Source: Camarhynchus parvulus
Lineage: Eukaryota; Chordata; Aves; Passeriformes; Thraupidae
Length of the DNA stretch: 64,000 nt
Reading direction: 5' to 3'
Assembly (NCBI RefSeq): GCF_901933205.1
Contig: NC_044574.1
Span: forward strand, 42,255,609 to 42,319,608
In this document: piece by piece, positions 57,320 through 64,000 of the stretch
Numbering within the stretch: position 1 is the stretch's first letter
Layout of the letters: every line of letters starts with the position of its first letter
Made by a program: the position numbers and the translations under genes
Notes under the pieces: generated by a model
Told to the model about the DNA's origin: nothing
What the model saw: the letters and a program-made list of their open reading frames with translations, nothing else
The model's database searches: none

Positions 57320-60300
57320 CATGCATCACACATACTCTTTGGTTGTTGAGGAGAATGGGGACTTATATTTTCAATAATTATAGTGCAATACGTTGAAGAG
57401 CTACAAATAGGCATTGAATAAAGCTCAGCAACCTTCCAAATGTGCCTTGAAAGATGCTCCAAGCCCCAAATTCTGGTAGTGTTGCCAGTAGCCTCTATCA
57501 CTCATATTTAGGAGAAAATTCAGTGCCTGAACATTAGCACTCAGTGTGTTGCAGATCCACCAGGCTAGCTGAAGGTGACACAGTGTCGTGCTCTACTACA
57601 GCTCACAACACCAGCTCATGGGAGTTTTCAGGGAAAAGAAGTGTGGAGACAAACCTCAAACAGGGCAAGTACAGAAACCCCAAAAGTGTTCATTCCAATG
57701 GACTGTTGCCAGTGTGACTGGCTAGATAGACCCACTCCGAGATTTGAGGGAAAAGTTGAGAAATAGAAAGTACCTGGACATGAGTAGAGGAGACTGTTGA
57801 GCCACCATGAATAAATTCTGTGTTGAAGTAAAGTATGTATTAAAGTGTTTGAGGGGAAGAGGCAACAAGCTGTAGCCATGAAGTCATAGTCTGAAGTTCC
57901 CCTCCACCTAATCACATGAGAACATACAGCCTTTTACAGACAGTGCTTCATGAAGCCAGCAAGCACAATCCCTTACCACAGCTGTAGGATGGACATCAGG
58001 TTGGCTCCTGTGATCAGCGCCTGACCTGCCCCTAGTGCTGCACATGGGCAAATACTTTAGCAAAAGCCATTGCCTCTTCACCTTTTCTATAGCCTTTAAG
58101 CTCCAGGTGGAGTAGGAACTTTCGTCTGCTGCTTGTGGAGTTCAGGCTGCTGGATGCCCTGCTACAGCTGTGCCACCAGCTGTGTTCCTGGCCCTGCTCC
58201 TACATCTCCCCACTGCCACTCTCCATAGCCCTTTTGTCTCTCCCACAGCCTACCAGCCACCTAAGATCACAGCATGGACTCACAAGCTGCACACCTGCTG
58301 GGGAGCCTTAAAAGCATTCATTACACATTTATAACTCTGCCTGGCTGCAGCTGCTGGTGTGGCTGTATCTCTGGGATGGATGGGGATAGAGCAAACAATA
58401 CTGCAGCAGGGAGAGGTGGCACGGGGCTTCATGGAGCCTGCTGCCAACAGAGAGGCTTTTGCTGATAAGCATTACTTCTGCTCAGTTACTTTTTTTTATG
58501 ACTCCCTTCAGACATATTCAAGTATTTCTTGTGGCCACTGACCCCAGCAAACCAGGTTTTTTGTCTGGCTCCAAAATTTTTGAATGCAATTGATAAACAG
58601 AAGCCCCAACAAACTACACTACATGTTATTTCGCTTCTGCTGTGGTATTCAGGCCTTCAGTCCCTCCTGGGAGCCAAGCCTCTTGTAAATATGATTATGA
58701 TAAATATTTCAGTTGTATGGCATGCAGTCCATTACACAAAACCTTGCGTGACCAGGGACCAGGGCTGCCAGGGCAGATAGGGCCAGCAGCTCTCCCAGGC
58801 GGCTGCTCAGACAGGGCTAAGTGCTGCTGCTGGCTGCTGCTCACACAGCGAGGAACAAAGCACTTTGGGCAGCTCAGCAAACCCAAATCCCGTGTTCAAT
58901 TATGGGTAGAGAATGTCTGTTTTGACTGAAACTCTCAAAATAGCTTAGTTTACTTTTCTAAGTGAGAAAGCTTTGGAAATGTGTTATTTTTGTTGCCTTA
59001 CAACCGGGATAAATGCTGCTCTCCTCCCTTCACTGCCCTTGGGAAGCTGATTTTCAGCTGAGATTCACTTTGCCAGCTAATGAAGGAGGCTGCATTAAAT
59101 GGCAGTAGCAACAACAGGACACAGATGGTGCATTACCACACCCCTGGAGAGCAGCCAGGAGGGATCCCACTCAGCCTCATCTGCACCCAGCGAGCAGAGA
59201 ATCGCTCTTTGCCCCAAGGGTCTCCTTTTACCAGCCTGATCCCACAGGGACACCCTGCTCACTTATATTCAGCTCTCTTCTTGACAGCAGTAACACGCAG
59301 AGAAGTTGGCATGAATGTTTTACCAAAGGAGGTTTGGCATGGGTAGATCTTGGAAACCTAATGTCCCTTGAGCAAAAGTGGACACATATATTTGTCACTG
59401 AGTTTGTGTAGGGCATCAGGAACTCCTTATATTTCTTCATTCATGCTTTATATTGATTTGTTGAAAATATAGGTGCTGCTGTAGTCTTACAGCAAAGAAA
59501 CTTGCTGAAAACAGTAGGGAAACTAGAGACAGATCTTTTATTACTGCATTGAAAATATTCTAGATGGGTCCAAAATGGATTCTAGTGGGTCCAAAATGCT
59601 GGATCCTGCACCTAACTGGCTTGTGGTGTAGTATAACTCATCTCTTGTATTCATGTGCCCTGTATCCTTGCTAAAATGCTAGCGAGCAACAAGCTGGTTG
59701 ACAGTGCTTGTCTAAGAGGGAGGGAGGGGTTGTCAGGCAGGCCCATGTGTGATTTAGAGCCGCAGCACTTGGGAGGTCTGGAGCTGCCTTCAGGGTGCTG
59801 CTGACAGGGCCTGGTGGAGCAGTGGGCACGCTGATGCTCAGCATCACCCCGGCGCATCCCTCACACCAAGCCCCCACGTGCTCTGCCTGCTGCCTCTCCC
59901 GTGGGACCCTCACAGCCTGGCAGCAGCACAGGCAGGGGAGGTCACCCAGATGTGCCTTATGGGGTCAAATTTGGCTGGAGGATTCACATATGTAAAGGAG
60001 GAGCAGGAACTTGGGAAGGAGGTCGTCTCTAGAAAGGAAATTCAGAAGGTGGGGAACTGTGGCAGCTTCCTGACCAATATCCCAGCTGTGGGAACTGTGG
60101 AATAACAGGAGCTTTTCAAGTGTATTTTCAGATGCACTCTAACCCTGAGTTCCACTCCTCATGCTTGGAGTTTTGTGGTGCAGATCCTGATCACTCCTAA
60201 CTTGCCTCTGGGATGTTGCCTGATGTGGGAGGCACTGGGAGAGGAGGAAATCAGAAAGGACAACGCCCAGGGAAGTGTGGGTGATGCCATCCTGCGCACA

Positions 60301-62469
60301 GGGAATGAGAAATGGAGGCCAACAGGAGAGGCTGCTAAGGAGTGGGATAGGCAGCATGAGTGGAAAGAGTGGAGTGGCAGTCACAAGTCCTTTCTATCCC
60401 CTCCCATCTGTATTCTTTTCTCCTGGACACTTTTGCCAGGATTAGGGCTGTGTATTTGGCCATTGTGATTAGCAACAGCCTTGTATTCCTACATAGCTTT
60501 CCCTGATGGGAAGTGATTGTTTATATGTTATTGCAGAAAGGCAGTGAGACTCAGATTCCCCCTGAATAAATATAATCATTATTATTACTGTTGTTGTTTT
60601 TAGTTTTTATTATATATTCAATGCACTTTCAGTGTAATTCCTATATTTCAAAAAAGGAAGCACAGAGATGGGAAAGGGACAAACAATCCATGGTAAATAC
60701 CTGGCAAGTGCTGGGAAAGAAATATGGTGCAGTAAGCCTTGCCAGAGGGAGTACTTGCCATGAAAATACAAAAGTTAGAAACAAATGTGTAGCAACAAAG
60801 GAAGATTTAATTAAATGAAAATACAGAGCAAGTAAGAGAAAATCTGAATTCTGGCACCTAAACAAAAGCATGAAGAAAAATTTAAGATAAAAACATTACT
60901 GTAATTAAAAGGTGACAGAAAATGGACTAAACACAGCTAAGAAAAGGTTGGTTGGAGTTATCCACTCAAGAAAAAAAGTCTTGGGAAAAATTTGGCTTGC
61001 TTATGCTTTCTGGAGGAGCTGAAGATAGTGGCTCTGAATGTTTACGTCTGCTTTCCAGAAACAGTATTATTGTAAGATTATTTTGCTAATTGTATGACAT
61101 TCCATAATCTGTTTTTGTTAGACATGGTGCAGCAACTGTGATGATATCAGGCAGTCATGATTTGATTGTGATGTTTAAATGTTCTCAAAAGCATGGCTCT
61201 TCAATTGTGTAACAGCAAACTCAGAGCATCTGTGCTGAAAGAATCTAGTGGAAAATGCAGTTCAAACTGCTAAAAGCATGCTTTAAAATTCAAGCTAGTA
61301 CTTGGCACTGTTAAATTACAACATGACACCCTAGAAACTGGCACTGCCACTTGAAAATAGATTCTCACTCACTGAAGTGTTGTTTAATAGAAATCTTTAA
61401 TATCAAAAAGGTTAAAGAATTTTCTCAGTCACAGAAGTTGTGTGCATCTGTGTGAAGTATGTAAAACATGGCCCAGGAGACATTTTCCTCTTTTGAAGTG
61501 TTTTGTTTTTTTTTTTTTACTCCAGTGGGTACCCTACAAAACAGGGATATCCTGTGAGGAAATGGTAAGCCTCAAGATCTTCACTGGAGATGTGTCCTGG
61601 ACCTCAGTTCTAAAATGGACCTTCATACTGAGGGGTAAATTCTGGCTACCTCAGTGAAGAGGCCTCAGCAGAACCCTGTGGAAACAAGCATCTCTGCTCT
61701 CCTTTTTCCTTCAGCTCTTCAAAGCAACTTGGAAGCTGCACACTGATCTTTAAATGTGTAGTCCCATCAGTCATAATTGCATGGGCATCTCCGGCTGCGT
61801 GGCTCCTGTGTGTAAGCACACTTTGGTATGGAAGCAGGATTAGAAATGATGCTGTGTAGGCGCGGGGATGCAAACTGAGAATCTGCGCTTTTCAAAGTGC
61901 TCCTCTCCCTCCTGCCCTATATCTTCTTGGAGTAATTCAGTGCAGGATGAGCAGGATGATTTTCAGGTGGGAATTGCTAAGGCTCAGTGCACCTAAGCAC
62001 ATTCCTTTCTGACGTTAAAGGTGTCAATTTAATGCTTTTCATTTAGAGCAGTTCAAGTAAATTTTCTGCCAGTCTCTGCCAGCATCTTCAGTCAGCTATA
62101 TTCGTGTTGTTCTTGACTTTGTTATCATCTTCCCTGCCCATCACCCTCCTGCTGAGCACAGTACAGGCTGGTAAGGTCACTGGTCCTGATGCTTAGCATG
62201 AAATAACATGTACCTCTTTGAATATTGCTGCACAACAACTTCTTGGTGCTTGTGTTTTCTGTGTTAAAGCAGCAGGAAGCGAAAATAATGCAAGTGTCAG
62301 TTCTCAGTGCAGCACGGGTGGGTAAGTGATGTCACCTTCCAAGGGCACCAAGGCATGTTCCTCACACCTTCCTGCTTGTTACACTGCTTGTTTGAGATTA
62401 AAGGCACCAGGAGTGTGCAAGCAAAATACTAAAAGAATTTTCAATCTAGGTGAACTGGAAGCAATGCCA

Positions 62470-62635
62470 AGGGATGCCCCATCCCTAGAAATGTTCAAGA
62501 TCAGACTGGATGGGGCCCTGAGCAACCTAGTCTAGTGGTTGGCATCCCGGGTAAGGGTCTGGGGGGTAGAACTAGATGATCTTCTTTAAGGTCCCTTCCA
62601 ATGCAATTGCAAGCAATTCGGTCATTCTGTGATTT
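62470..62635 (+). mobile_element. CR1 LINE 3' end
   Basis: GATGCCCCATCCCTAGAAAT, GTTCAAGATCAGACTGGATG, GGCCCTGAGCAACCTAGTCT, TAGAACTAGATGATCTTC and AGGTCCCTTCCAATGCAATT in canonical CR1 order, ending TCGGTCATTCTGTGATTTT. Plus orientation, 5'-truncated. Confidence 0.95.
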
Positions 62636-64000
62636 TAAAAATGCAAGAGGTGTAATTGTGTCCAGTTCCCTGATAGAAAAGATATTGCCCAAGTATTTCT
62701 ATACAGTGTAGCCAAATAATTGTATTCCTGCCTCAATTTAATGATTAAATGGTCCAGAATAGGAATTTTGTCCAAACATGTTTCTTCCCCTCAGTTCTCT
62801 TTTAGGGAGGCTTAGATATAGCTGACTGACTGTCTGGAAGTTATTTATAAACCAGTAGGTTCATATTTGGGAGTTTGAGAGTAACTTGCCTTCTGTCAGC
62901 TGAAGAAGAAAAGTACTTCCTTTGTAGCTCATGCTCTATTTGTTTCTAATCAGTCAAAAAAAGACAAGATTAAAGGCTTGGAGTACAGTCATTAATCTTA
63001 TGGAAAGCTGTTCAAACTGCAGTAGTAGAAGTTATAAAGAATGTGAGTCTAGACAAAGGAGAAAGCATGTGAAAAAATGGGGAAGCTCTTTCTACAGGGC
63101 AACTTTAAATTTTTTTACTCCTGAAAATAGTATCTGTATTATTAGGGTGATTTGAAGAGGAGAAGAATAAATCAGAAACTGAGATGCTTAAAAGTATGTT
63201 TTGTTCAAATGCAAATGCCATTGCACCACAAAGCTGTCTATTTCTGCAGGGTGTTTAAGGCTACCCAGGATCTTCTGACTGATAGAAGGCTACAGTGAGC
63301 TTGTGCTTAGTGCAAGGAATATTCCCTAATTCCTCTGCCTTGATGTTTCTTACTAGTGAATGTCTGAAGTTGGAGAGATTCTTGAATTCCCTTTTAAGTC
63401 AGCAGGGAATTGGGGTCTTTAAATTTATCTGCAGATTAGAGCCCATTGCTCTTAGGTTCAGGTCATTTGATATCCCTGGCACATGCAGATAAGCACTCAG
63501 CAGTGCTGATCAGCACTGACAAGCAATCCATAGAGCAGGCAGTGTCTCAGAGCTTCCACAGGCTTTGCACATGGCACAGAATGATGGAGCTATGCAGATA
63601 TTCAGGCTGCCCTCACAGTTGTTGGTTGGGAAAGGCCACAATGGCTTCTGTCCTGGTTTTGGTGCTCCCATTTTAATTTTTATTCATCTTCATTGTCTTG
63701 TTTCCAAATACTTTTTTATTGTCAGGAGTTCATATTTCACCAGTTTTGTGGGGTTTTTTTCAGTTATCAGCCACTAAAATTCCAGGAATCTGAATGGTTA
63801 AAGCTTACATTCATGTTTATCTTAGGCTTCAGAATTTTTTTTTTTTTACTAAGCAAGGAAAATTTTAACTGCAGTCATTTTTCAAAATTTGTAGGAAAGT
63901 AGAGATATAGTAAGTTATACCCTATCTACGTCTATAATTCTGACTTTAGAAAGACTTGCATTTACACTAGTGTGTGTTAAGCAGGTCATAAATGTTTCCT
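62636..64000. other. intergenic to window end, nothing recognised
   Basis: AT-rich with T runs near 63836-63848. No supported feature. Confidence 0.55.

Larger units (their letters stand above)
54171..62469. other. intergenic region downstream of MAP9
   Basis: No exon recognised on either strand. It contains a 29-bp tandem duplication (54775-54832), a C homopolymer (57301-57319), a T run near 61506-61520, and GC-richer blocks at 57900-58900 and 59640-60480 with many overlapping frames but no identifiable product. NPY2R, the expected neighbour on this side, is a single long coding exon and is clearly not in the window. Confidence 0.55.

Noticed and set aside
57900..60480. Cluster of overlapping frames in GC-richer DNA downstream of MAP9, considered as a possible small gene
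   Set aside because: No consistent exon chain with phase-compatible splice sites and no known protein motif. Frames on both strands are equally long.
1..64000. Search for a bacterial-type system, CRISPR array, tRNA or rRNA gene, or a dense novel operon
   Set aside because: The window is vertebrate intergenic and intronic DNA with one spliced gene. No regularly spaced direct repeats or RNA-gene signatures were seen.

Overview
The window looks like bird nuclear DNA. It is AT-rich, has no bacterial-style gene packing, and carries several decayed CR1 retroposon pieces, some ending in the CR1 3' tail motif. CR1 is the dominant avian LINE, although turtles and crocodilians also have it. Repeat density is low, as is usual in birds. 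No tRNA, rRNA, CRISPR array or prokaryotic operon was seen.

One protein-coding gene is clearly supported: MAP9 (microtubule-associated protein 9, also called ASAP), on the + strand. I assembled it by hand from splice sites and reading phase: 11 coding exons between 35414 and 50882, every intron GT-AG, every junction in phase, 1,605 nt in total including the stop, giving 534 residues. Identification rests on the C-terminal lysine/glutamate-rich helix with regularly spaced tryptophans, the block SSQYLGSLKML...DNLRAAVYQ, the acidic motif DDYPDDFESDED and the C-terminal PPWRPP. All of these match the mammalian MAP9 layout as I recall it.

Layout: 1-34.9 kb is intergenic DNA upstream of MAP9, with a minus-strand coding-like remnant near 1.6-1.9 kb, four short CR1 pieces, low-complexity tracts and two CpG-bearing or GC-richer unique blocks (27.05-27.61 and 31.2-31.63 kb) that could be conserved noncoding elements. 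35.0-35.75 kb is a CpG island holding the presumed promoter, a GC-rich minisatellite and the first coding exon. 35.4-50.9 kb is MAP9; ten of its exons lie in the first 9.5 kb and the last exon follows a 5.8 kb intron. 50.9-52.4 kb is probable 3' UTR with two AATAAA signals. 52.9-54.2 kb is an old CR1 internal fragment in minus orientation. 54.2-64 kb is intergenic with one more CR1 3' end. From the known human order (NPY2R - MAP9 - GUCY1A1), the two neighbours would be expected outside the window; no exon of either was recognised.

The points most worth a second look are the 43/44-residue tryptophan register in the MAP9 helix, the short non-mammalian-looking N-terminus encoded inside the CpG island, the promoter repeats (two GGGATTTTTCCC palindromes and two GACATCGATAAT units), and the possible noncoding element at 27 kb. 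I did not find a convincing new multi-gene system.
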